Below are positions 46,895 through 57,442 of a stretch of 64,000 nucleotides of DNA, piece by piece. The stretch spans positions 1-64,000 of the forward strand of contig NW_024068531.1 of assembly GCF_009389715.1 (NCBI RefSeq). The letters are read 5' to 3'. Both the position numbers and the translations under genes were made by a program. Positions within the stretch are counted from its first letter, which is position 1; the number at the start of each line of letters is the position of its first letter. The notes below the pieces were generated by a model, which saw only the letters and a program-made list of their open reading frames with translations, did no database searches and had not been told where the DNA came from. Origin of the DNA: Phoenix dactylifera (taxonomy: Eukaryota; Streptophyta; Magnoliopsida; Arecales; Arecaceae).

Positions 46895-48851
46895 TTATGA
46901 AGGTGTCAGACCAGAAAATCCAATATCATATGCTATGCTCCCATCAGACTTCAGAAGTCCATAATGCCTCTCAGAACCTGACCCAGGCTTCAAATCCTCA
47001 TTAAACAATGCAAAAACATATGCTTTTACTACCATCTTTGGTCTGCGTGGAGTCCCTTTCTTCTTGGCTAGCCTCTTGAGCAAATTATAATTATAAGTTC
47101 TTGCATTCTGAGCGGTAGCTCCAGTTTCATCTTCATCCCCTTTAGAAGCCCAACCTGTCTCAGAAACTCGGACTTCCATCTCCTCATACCCAGCTGCTTC
47201 CAAAGCAGCATATGCTGCGTCTATCTGAGCATCAAACATATTGTCATAGTGCAAATCAGCCTTTGCATCATAAACTCCACGATTTGGCTGGAAAAGAGCA
47301 TAATTAATATCTATATTATTGGGGTCATATTTGTAGGACAAAAATGGATATGTGTTGATGAAGAAGGGAGATCCTGCCTTTGAAAATAAATCCAAGATTG
47401 GTTTCATGTATTGGAGAACATTCTCCTTGAAAGTACATGATGATGGAGGATAGGAATTATCAAACACAGCCTGAGAGTGTGGGGTCAAGACTTCGATGAC
47501 ATCTGTCAGTTGAAGCTTACTCAGAGCATTATATACGTTTCTGATAGCACCAGAAAGAGCTTCTACCAGCTCCTGATCTGATCCTCCCAGCACTTCATTC
47601 CCTACAGCGATCCCTCTGATATGTGTGTCAGGCAAATATGCTTGCACGTTTTCCTTAATCCAGTTGACAGCTTGGTCTTCATTCGTACTCATATTTTTAA
47701 GATATTCATTGGGAATTCCCACCACCAGTTCAAGCCCGGATCCTTTAAATGCCTCCAGAACACTGTGATCTGCATCATAGATTCGAGCATTCTTTATCTT
47801 TGCTTCTTTCAAATATGCCACAACAGCTTCAGGGGGAGGAATGTTATCAGCGACCCTGCCATAATTTATTCCATAAGTGCCAGTAAATGCCTGAACTGTC
47901 ACAAGGCCTGCACAACAGCACAAGCAACTTCACTAGCTGGGGTGTATCGACTTGAAAATTTGATAATTCTCTCCAATGTCTGAACTTAAAACTATTTCCA
48001 GCTGAGTAATGATTAGTCAAACAGTGATACAATGCCAGCTGAGTATGTTCACCTTTCAACAAGAAAACTAAAGATTTTTTTTTTTTCAAAAAAAAGAAAA
48101 AAAGAAAAGAATGTAACTTTGAAGTATGGTCTGGCCGATGTTTTATGTTTGAAGTGGATAAAGGAGAAGGTACGCGATAACAGAGATACAATCAGGCATT
48201 AACTAAGGATCCTAAGTTTTGAACAGAACTTGCACGAACTCAACTAGTTTTAGTTTCGAAGAGGAGAACAAAATTATTACATGAATTTGCAAACCTCTGG
48301 AAGGTAAAAGTAAATTGCTGAAAATAATAACCGATTAGTCGGGATGAGCCAAGAGATGATTTTCGGAAGCGGTGGACCAGGAGAGAAGGAGAAAAGAAAG
48401 ACACCCCCCCCCCCCCCCGAAAATCGAGATGAACCTGTTATGGTCTCGAAGCAAATCCAAAGAAAGCCCATGAATAACTCGTGCATATGTGCCCGAGAAA
48501 TCAAGCTCTAGGCGGAGCAGGACAGAGAATTCCCTCCAAGAACAAGTCGACGGGAATCGATAAGAAGGGGGCGATCTTGATCAAATTGAGCTAGATCATG
48601 CCTATTACGCTAACGAATCGAATAGACAGAAAGAGAGAGTGAAAGAAGAGGAGGAGGAATGCACAATGAATCCTGTTCCTGTGCCGCTGAATCAAATATA
48701 AAGAGAACAGCAACGAGAGACGGAACCAGATTGACCCTCACAAAAAAAGAAGATGAGAGGCAGAAAGAGGGGGGAAGGGAGGTCCATAGCAGAAATACAT
48801 ACCGCCGTAAAGAAAGAGGAGAAGGATGAACAAGCATCGGCAAGCCCGCAT
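46895..48851 (-). CDS. Glycoside hydrolase family 17 endo-1,3-beta-glucanase
   Basis: There are two exons: 48803-48851 (49 bp) and 46895-47907. The 895-bp intron (GTATGT ... TGTGCAG) has phase 1, and the product is 353 residues. Exon 1 encodes most of a signal peptide (MRACRCLFILLLFLYG), and exon 2 completes it and carries the whole GH17 barrel beginning TGTYGINYGRVADN. The probable acid/base is Glu121 (AVGNEVLGG) and the nucleophile Glu266 (RVSETGWAS). The enzyme would hydrolyse beta-1,3-glucan (callose) in the wall or at plasmodesmata. No X8 domain follows. The stop TAA sits 24 bases before a strong splice donor, and the intervening codons still read SSSSLLSLK. A longer C-terminal tail may therefore have been lost by a nonsense change. 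The phase match makes exon 1 convincing. Confidence 0.9.
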
Positions 48852-50284
48852 CACCGGTGCTCCTCTTGGTCCACAAAAGAAAAATACCGCCGCTCCTCCG
48901 TCGCCGTCCATGTGGATGCAACCTGGGAGGAGCCAGAAGTAAGGAATCCTCCAGACCCGGCCGAGGGAGGGAGAGAGGAGATGGGAGAGGGAGAGGGAGC
49001 GAGAGCGAGAGATGGACACCCAAGAGCTAAACCCAGTCCCCCACTACGATGACCGCCGCATCTTCGTCTTCTTCGCGGTTGCCTTGCCTTCCTTCCCCTT
49101 CTGTCTCTCCCTTCTTCACAAAACATTCACTCGCTAACGTCAATCGGCCTCACGTCGGTGCATCAGTAAATGCTCTTTTGACAACCTTGCGTGGCTCCGC
49201 ACAAAGCCACCAATGCAGCGAAAGAAGCAAGACGGAGACTCGATAGCGGCTCCCATCTGGACGGTCTCAAGAAAAAGAAATTAGAAAAAAAAAAAAAACG
49301 TGAGCCCTGCTATTGCTGCCGCCGTATGCACCGAATATAGCCGTATAACCCAGGCCGCATTCTTATGGATCCATCACCAAAATACGCGCACGATAAATAA
49401 GATCTAAGGCCATCGATATTCCATACGGCTATATAATTAATATGCGATGCATAATATGATTTCTCATCATGGAGACGAGCGTTTGAAGAAAGCTAGGAAA
49501 GAGATGTGTAATTGGTGTGGTGACGATGATTGGTGTGGCGCACTTGGCCCGACTGGCATTGGTACGATAAGCGAAATAGTTGATGTCACTTAGGATTTGA
49601 GTGCGGCTCCACAATTCAGCGGGGACCACCAGTCGCATTGATCTATATTCATTTTCCAAAAAATTATATAGTTTAGATGAGCTTGGAAAAGGCACCAACT
49701 CAAATTGAAAAAGGTCGCTTGAATGGTATGAGCTGTTGCGGGGTTCTTTCTTTCTTAGCGTGGAAGGTATTTCCTCTCAGAAAAGGTAGAAAAGAAAAAG
49801 CCTCCTAGCTAGGCCAAGTTTTCCGGTACCCTAAAGTACAGCTTTTTAGGAAATCATGTATTTCTTAGTCACATTAGTAGCTGGATTTTTCATTAAAAAT
49901 CTATTTAATTATCTGACTTCATAAGAAAAGTTATAACTGATAGTTTGTCACATTAGTAAATGTATATAATTAGACGTTGTCTAATTTGTATATTATTTAT
50001 CTCATACTTAGAGGCAAAATGTCATAGGATCTTTAAATGTGCATATTTCTAACCAACACTCATAAATCCAAAATTTGTTTTGCAAAGTCATATAGAGGGC
50101 CTTAGAAATGTAGCTAGATTTTTAAACTGTGCGCCTTTCGTTTTGAGTCTAGTCCACTAAATCTACTTTCATTTGGGTTAGAAGGGTAGAAAGAGTAGGA
50201 CTTGCATACATGTATTCGAGCGGTAGCTTTTAGGCGATGGGGGTTCACATATGATATGACTACCACATTGTAAACAAAGCATGT
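48852..50284. other. 5' flank of the GH17 gene and intergenic sequence
   Basis: The first 200-400 bp presumably hold the 5' untranslated region and promoter of the minus-strand GH17 gene. No clear TATA box is seen. Purine-rich GAGAGG repeats occur at 48965-49010. The remainder shows no gene. Confidence 0.4.
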
Positions 50285-50292
50285 GCTGAAGA
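50285..50292. repeat. 8-bp target duplication of the hAT element, left copy
   Basis: GCTGAAGA is identical to 54398-54405. An 8-bp duplication is diagnostic of hAT transposition. Confidence 0.95.
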
Positions 50293-50559
50293 CAGGGCCG
50301 GCTCGGGCCTTAGGCGACTGAGGCGGTCACCTAAGGCCCCCAATCCACGGAAGGCCCCCGCCCCCACCCCACGGTCCCCACTTCCCACACGCCACAGCCC
50401 ACAGCATAGTTTTTTTTTTTTTTTATTTAAGCCGAGCTGGAACTCTGGAAGCCTGGAACTCCTTGACATGATGACATCCCCACCCCTGAGCCGTTCTGCC
50501 TTTCCCATCCATCTCCTGATCTCCGATAGCTAGAGACCTAGAGTGACAGTCGTAGCTGG

Positions 50560-51790
50560 GCGCTGGGCAGTGGGCGACGGCCGACGGCGACGGCCGACGG
50601 CTACGGCAGTTCAGCGGCTACAGTGCATCTCCTTCGGCCTTCGGCGTCTCCCCAACGGCAGAGTGGCTGGGCAACGGCTACGGTGACAAATGACAAGCAA
50701 CGGGCATTTCTTCCCTCCTTCTCTCCCCCCTTCTCAGTTCTCTGCCGCCGGTGATTTCCTTTTTATAGGTGAACCAGTGAACCTTCTCCCAAATCCCAAA
50801 TTCCCAATCTCCCGTTCTCCATTCTCGGCAGACTCGCAGGCTCACAGCACCGCTCCATCTCTTCTCGTCGACTCGTCGTCCTCGGCTCCTCCGAGGCTCC
50901 GAGCCTCCGACCTCCGGCCTCCGGGCTCCGGGCCTCCGGCTCCAAGAAGGCAGAACCCTCCTCCTCCGGCTCCGTCCTCGGTGGCTCGGTCCTCCTCCTC
51001 CGGCTCCAAGAAGGCAGATCTCCTCTCCAGCTCTTGGACCGCCGGCCGGATCTCCTCTCCTGGGCCCTGGCCGACGCCCGACGTCGCCGTCCTCGGCTGT
51101 CAGCTCCTCCCGTCCTCCAAGTTCCAACCTTCGGGCTTCGGCCGACGGAAGACCGGGCAAGTGGCTAGCCGCCGGCCCGCCGGCCGGATCTCCTCTGAGA
51201 GGAGTCCTCTCCAGACTCCAGCTCTCCTCGCCGTCCTCGGCTCCTCCAAGGCTCCGACCTCCGGGCTCCGCCGCTCCGGCTTCCTCCGCTCCTCGGCACT
51301 CCGCAGTCCGCACTCGGCAGCTCGGCTCACTCCAACTCTCCAAGGACCAAAATCCACCATCCTCAGTCCTCACTGTCTCACTGAGTGTCTCTGTGTCTGA
51401 ATCACTGATCGGCTGATCCCAAATTGGATTCCCAATTCCCGGTGTCCGGTGAGAATCAGACAATCTAATCCACCGTCTCTCCTCTGTTAGCTCCTAAGCT
51501 AGTTTACTTTACTAATTAATCTTTTGATCCAATTAATTTTTATTTAGTCAAGTTAGAGACAGTAGCATTGATTTTTTTTTGGGTCCAAATGTAGGTTGGT
51601 TGTGACTTCGGCGGTTCGGCCTCTTCTCGCCGTCGAGTTCGGCACTATTCGGCCTCTTCTCGACACAATTAAGTTCGGCACTACTTGTCGGATCCGAGTT
51701 TGTTTTTCTTGACACAATCAACTTTTTTATATTTTGATTTATTTGTGGTGTTTTTTTAATTTCTTAGTTTGATAATATTATTTATAGATT
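50560..51790 (+). promoter_or_regulatory. GC-rich leader/promoter region of the hAT element
   Basis: About 900 bp of CTCCGGCTCC-rich sequence is followed by an AT-rich stretch up to the transposase ATG. A possible leader intron runs from a GTGAGA donor (about 51449) to an acceptor before 51794. Two near copies of a TTCGGCCTCTTCTCG unit lie at 51615-51665. Long open frames on both strands here reflect composition. Confidence 0.45.
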
Positions 51791-51793
51791 AAA

Positions 51794-54283
51794 ATGTCTA
51801 ATAGAAAATATGACTGTGGGTATGAAAAACTCAAAAAAAAAAGAAAAATCGATAAACTCATTCAATCTCAAAAAGGAGCTCTAGATAGATTTGTTGTTAC
51901 AAACAAACAAAATACCACATCAAATTCAACTCAGGAATTAGCAACAGAACAGACACCCGAAATAGAGTTAAAAAATGAGATTGCTAGTGAAACACTATCT
52001 AGTGAAGAGCACTATGAAGAATCAGATGGAGATAAGATAAACAAGAAAAAAGATTGTGGAACTAGTTCTATTTCTACAAATTTTTATGATCCTGGTCAAT
52101 GGAAAAATATTGATACAAAATTTAGAGATCTAATGGTGGAAAGAGGTCCAATTAGAGATTATGATTTTCATTTTCCTAAGGATGAAAACAATAGACACTT
52201 CTCTACGATATATTACATTCGTAAGTTACCTAATGGTGAAAAATATGATAGAAGATGGTTAGTGTATTCGAAAGATTTGGATAGAGTATATTGTTTTTGT
52301 TGTAAATTATTTAATTCAAAGCCTAGCACGAGTCAATTAGTCAATGAAGGAAGTGAGGATTGGAAAAATCTAGGTATCAAGCTTAAAAGTCATGAAACAA
52401 CTAATGAACATATCATTAGCATGAATAGATGGATTGATTTAGAAGTGAGATTGCTAAAAAATAATACAATTGATAAAAGTCTTCAAGAACAAATAAACCA
52501 AGAGAAGGATCATTGGAAAAAAGTTCTATTGAGAATTATTGCTGTCGTAAAAAATCTTGCAAAAAATAATTTAGCATTTCGAGGAAAGAATGAAAAGATC
52601 TATCAAAGCAATAACGGAAATTTTCTAAGTTTTATTGAAACGATTTCAGAATTTGATCCAGTAATGCAAGAACATATTCGACGCATTCAACATGGTGAAA
52701 TTCACAATCATTATTTAGGTCATAATATTCAAAATGAATTGATTCAAATATTAGCATATGAAATTAAAGCTATAATAATTAAAAAGATTAAAGAAGCAAA
52801 ATACTTTTCTGTAATACTTGATTGCACTCCTGATGCAAGCCATCAGGAATAAATGACCCTAGTTTTAAGATGTGTAGATACTTCAACAAGTCCAGTAAAA
52901 GTAGAAGAATATTTTTTAGAATTTTTAGAAGTAGATGATACATCTGGAAAGGGTCTTTTTAATGAACTTATAAATATAATAGAAAAACATAAACTTGAGG
53001 TTAATGATATAAGAGGACAAGGGTATGACAACGGATCTAATATGAAAGGAAAACATCAAGGTGTACAAAGAAGATTATTAGATATAAATTCTAGAGCGTT
53101 TTACACACCATGTGGATGTCATAACTTAAATTTAGTATTATGTGATATTGCTAACTCATGTCCTAAGGCTATATCTTTTTTTGGAGTGATACAACGAATT
53201 TATACCTTATTTTCTTCTTCTACAAAACGATGGAAAATTTTACAAAATAATATATCCACATTAACTCTTAAACCCTTGTCACAAACACGTTGGGAAAGTC
53301 GTATTGAAAGTGTCAAAGCAATTAAAAACCAAGCTCCTAAAATAAGAGATGCCTTAGTTCAATTAGCGGAAACTAGTGAAGATCCTAAAACAAAGAGTGA
53401 AGCCACATGTTTAGCTACATATGAGATTGAAAATTTTGAATTTTTATTAGGCATGAATATTTGGTACGATATATTGTTTGCTGTTAACTCAGTTAGTAAG
53501 ATTTTACAATCTGAAGACATGCATATTGATGTTGCTATAGATCAATTAAAAGGTCTTCTTTCTTATTTGAAAAGTTATAGGAAAAATGGATTCATGAATG
53601 CTTTGAATTCATCTAAAGAAATTGCAAATGAAATGGAAATAGAACCTATATTTCGTGAAAAACGTATGATCCGTAGAAAAAAATATTTTGATGAAAATAA
53701 TGATGATGAGATAACAAGATCAGCTGAAGAATCTTTTAGAATTGATTACTTTTTATATATAGTAGATCAAGCTATTTTTTCAATTCAAAATAGGTTTGAA
53801 CAATTTACCATATATGAAAATGTTTTTGGTTTTTTGTTTAATTTTAGAAAGTTAAAATCTTTGAATGAAGATGATTTGAAAAAGTGTTGTCTTAATCTTG
53901 AAAACTTTTTAAAGCATGGTGAATATTCTGATATTGATGGTATTGATCTGTTTTCAGAGTTAAAAATTTTAAAAGAATTTTTACAAACAGAAACTAGTAC
54001 TCCTATTGATATTTTAAGTTTCATAAAAAAAACAGATTCTTTTCCAAATGCATGCATTGCATATAGGATATTATTAACAATACCTGTAACAGTTGCTTCT
54101 GCTGAAAAAAGTTTTTCAAAATTAAAGTTGATAAAATCTTATTTGCGATCAACTATGTCACAAGAAAGATTAAATGGATTAGCTATATTATCGATTGAAA
54201 ATAGTATTTTAATGGATCTTGAGTATAAAAGTTTAATTAGTAATTTTGTTTCTCAAAAAGCTAGACGAATTATTTTTAAATAA
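51794..54283 (+). pseudogene. hAT transposase (ZMYM1/TTF-zinc-finger type), one nonsense codon
   Basis: One continuous frame of about 829 codons is interrupted only by TAA at 52850-52852, at a place where the reading HQE-stop-MTLVLR suggests an original CAA (Gln). A basic, Ser-rich N-terminus is followed by a TTF-type zinc finger at about 150-215 (RRWLVYSKD...CFCCKLF...HE...H) and a DUF4371-like region. The catalytic core has candidate Asp residues in [11 protein letters not shown] and [13 protein letters not shown]. The C-terminal hAT dimerisation domain follows ([23 protein letters not shown]). It would excise and reinsert the element. The coding part is strongly AT-rich, in contrast to the leader. 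Both halves are otherwise undamaged, so the lesion is young or an assembly error. Confidence 0.92.
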
Positions 54284-54397
54284 AAATTTTAAAATATTTT
54301 TATACTTATTAAAAAAAATTTATTATTTAAATAATAATAAAAAAGGCCTCTTCTAATGAGTTCGCCTTAGGCCCCCAAATGTATTGGGCCGCCCCTG

Positions 54398-54405
54398 GCT
54401 GAAGA
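54398..54405. repeat. 8-bp target duplication of the hAT element, right copy
   Basis: GCTGAAGA matches 50285-50292. Confidence 0.95.
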
Positions 54406-54789
54406 TAGAAGATTGGAAAGGGATCAGGGCTGGTAGATGGTATGAGGCAAATGCTAATGGAAGAGCTAGCGGACGAGAGGAATGCGATGTGTGGATTCAT
54501 CTTATTTACCGTCGAAGAGCATGTGGCTAGAATATTGTTATTGTTGCTAATTGCTATTAACAATAAATATAGAATTGTAGACACCCCTATTTATCCTTTC
54601 TTGACTCCTCTTACTCTTTGAAACTTGATTAGGATCAACAAATAAGTGAAGTAACTTTCTTTTAGAATACCCATCCAAACCCTTAACTCTAGACCAAATC
54701 TTGGTTGCAAGAAGATTTCCCTCTGATTCCTGGTCAAACCAACTTCAGTTGGACCCATATTCTCCTATATATCTACTTTAGGTTGCCAA
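54406..54789. other. Intergenic, nothing recognised
   Basis: This is the right flank of the hAT element, with no gene or repeat that I can support. Confidence 0.4.
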
Positions 54790-55740
54790 ACCTCAACTTA
54801 GCCGGAGCATTCTAAGTCGCTAACCCCATCTGCCAAGGGCCTAAATTAGAGTGGTTGGTGTTGTGGTTCAAATTTGGCCCGATGGTGACACGCCGGAGGA
54901 GTCGTGGAAGCCACCGGTGGTTGGAAGAAGAAGATGGGGGCCACTTTCTGCGTGACGGCGGTGGCGGACTTGCACAAAGCCTCACCGGTGTTTCCGGTAA
55001 GGGCCCTCCGACGATCAAGTTAGGGTAGGTAAATTTGGTCTACCCAAAAAGTCCCTTAGAATTTACCTGACCGGGCTATTTATAGTTCCGGTGGAGAGGC
55101 ACAGGTGGCAAAGGCATTGTTTGCCCTCATCATGAGAGGGGGTGTGGCTCTGAGCCGAATGGCGCGCAGCTATGGCTGGTTGGTGGCGTGTGGTGCTGTC
55201 TGTTCTCGAGAACGGTAAGGTATTGACAGTCACAGCATGGTATGGCCGGAGTAGTTATGGTGTTGTCTTTTGACTGTCGAGGGCCAGCTATCAAAGTGTG
55301 GCACTGTGGCGTTGTAATGTACGGCCACATAGGAGGGCGTGGGTGAACACATGGGTGCAGTTGTTGGTGAGGCCGAACCCATTGAAAGGTCGCATCATAT
55401 GTTTGGCAAGGTCGGCTAGACGGGTACCGAAGACAGCTCGGCTTTCCGTGTTCCGAAGTGTGCTCGGTGGAGCGCCCCGAGCTCGAGGGTCAGGGCGTAC
55501 TACTGAAGTGGGCACCCCGAGCTCGGTCGGGTGGGTCGGCGAATATTGGAGATGGCCCAAATTTGTTCGGGCAAGTTGGCGAATATCCAAGGCTGATGGA
55601 GTTTTTGGCGAAGTCCGAGGCCGAGCTGATTCTGGGCCGGACCGAGAATTCAACCGGTCGGTGTTGGCGTTTATTGGGCCAAAACTGAGCGGCCTTTTAG
55701 CTGTGGGCTGGACAATCCATTTCGCCCCCCATCAGTTGGT
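54790..55740. repeat. GC-rich repeat-like tract, possible LTR remnant
   Basis: Its composition is sharply richer in G+C than the flanks. It contains a symmetrical TATA-like CTATTTATAG (about 55077-55086) and recurrent GAGCTCGG and TCGGCGAA words. It resembles decayed gypsy LTR sequence, but I found no termini or duplication. Confidence 0.35.
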
Positions 55741-56880
55741 AAGGTGATGCAAGGAGGGAGTGCAAGCTTCAAAGCAACATAGAAGAAGTTCATGCCATTG
55801 ACCTAAGCTTTAGAAGTAATTCTTTTGTCCAATTACCATGCCTTATGGTACAAGAGAACCTTAAGTTATGCGTTGGCAATCTAACATGTTTGGGAGTTAT
55901 TGATGTGTTAAGTTTTTTGAGAATAATGTGGGGTCATTGATGTTAGGGTAATCTTCATATGCTATCTAAACTAGTTTACTGGTTGTGCACAAAACTCGGA
56001 TATCTAGCACAAAGTTAAATTTGATTCCTTTTGTCAAGAAAACAAATTAAATTTAATTAAATGATTAATCTTTGGAGATGGGCTTATGTATTGAAATTAT
56101 ATATCCTATTACACAAGAAGAATGACATTGTGCTATAGAGCGCTAGTGAAGTTTGTAAATCTAGATTCTTATTTAGAAAAATTCGCTTGAGAGGGATAAT
56201 TCATTATTTACTACATTGCAGCGTCTTCTTTAATGCTGATCCTCCTTTATACTGTGAAAGAAGAAAATACAAATTTTCTTTTTCTTCTACTGTGATAAAT
56301 ATGCAACTTATTGTCAGGATTGGGGCTGTGACCCCTCTATGCGCCTGAGCATGCCTTAGAGGCATGGATACAGTCAACAAACTCATTGCCTCCCAACCAG
56401 CCCTCCACCATTACGTTCAGTCTCTTCCTCTAGAGGGGAAACCCAATCAATTACTAGTTTATCGATATGGACGGTCCAATAAATTTTATGTTAACGTTTC
56501 TATAGATATTTTAGAAATCTTAAAATTTCTGAGATGCGCCACCACATATGTGTGTGTATGATGTATGACGGAGCATGACTTGGTAAGATTAACTATATAT
56601 GGCCATGTGAATAGCATATCATAGCATGTAAAGGCTTTTGCTTTTTTGATGTCCTCGTCAAAATGTACCTTATCTCATTCGATTTTTTATTATTTTAAAC
56701 AAATTTAGCTAAAGAGATTTGATCTGATTTTTATTATATCCTTACCTTTTTTGCTCCTATGGGATGATCATATTTGCGTGATGACTTGATTGACTTAATC
56801 TTCTTGCCATTTATTTCATTAAGGGCTAGTTGTTCTTTATTTGAGTGACCTAAATCAAGGAACATCTATGATAGCTTTAC
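55741..56880. other. Intergenic, nothing recognised
   Basis: AT-rich, with no supported gene. Confidence 0.4.
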
Positions 56881-56881
56881 G

Positions 56882-56882
<1 letters not shown>

Positions 56883-56943
<61 letters not shown>
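56883..56943. repeat. (TA)30 microsatellite
   Basis: An uninterrupted run of about thirty TA units. Confidence 0.97.
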
Positions 56944-56945
<2 letters not shown>

Positions 56946-57442
56946 GTGTCTCTAAGGATTTTTAATTCGAAAATTTTAAACTTCTCTTCTCTAAACTCTT
57001 TAAAACTCCTTTCAATCTGGGTGATCGTTGCAATACTCAATTTTGAATATCACCTACTGGGTGCACAGTTCAAGGAAGAATTATTGTACCTTGGAAGAAA
57101 ACTGCCCAGTAACCCATGCAGAGAATCTTTCTCTAAAGATAGCGCCTGCCTAAATCGATAAACATTTCCTCTCTTTATTTATCACTTTTCTTGCTAGCCA
57201 CTTCCCTCTTATTTATCTTTAATTTTTTCAATATTTCCTATCATTCATGATAGATGAACTTAAGTTTAGAAATTGTAATGATGACCTGAATACATATTTG
57301 TGCGAATGAAACCACCATGTGATCACCATTCCCTCAAAGATAGGGGTCTCACTGCTACTCAGGCCTATGAAGGATCAATAGGAGGTGGGTAGAGTGCAAA
57401 AGTAGGTACAAGTGTCTTTGCTCTTTGCTCTGGTTGTTTCTT
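56944..57442. other. 3' flank of the PLD gene
   Basis: This would include the 3' untranslated region of the minus-strand PLD gene. No other feature is recognised. Confidence 0.4.

Larger units (their letters stand above)
50293..54397 (+). mobile_element. Full-length hAT (Tip100-like) DNA transposon
   Basis: The element is 4105 bp. The left terminus CAGGGCCGGCTC and the right terminus (minus strand) CAGGGGCGGCCC match at 10 of 12 positions, and it is flanked by the 8-bp duplication GCTGAAGA. A perfect 8-bp hairpin (GCCTTAGG/CCTAAGGC, 50307-50337) lies next to the left end. It carries a GC-rich leader and a transposase with a TTF-type zinc finger and a hAT dimerisation domain. One in-frame stop is the only obvious lesion. 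TIRs of the CAGGGGCGG type and the TTF finger suggest the Tip100 group; this part is inference. Confidence 0.93.

Noticed and set aside
50678..51463. Open frames of 261 (minus) and 236 (plus) codons in the GC-rich leader of the hAT element
   Set aside because: Low-complexity Pro/Ser/Arg/Gly composition on both strands at once is typical of GC-rich non-coding sequence.
53785..54057. Minus-strand frame inside the hAT transposase
   Set aside because: It is a shadow of the AT-rich transposase frame.
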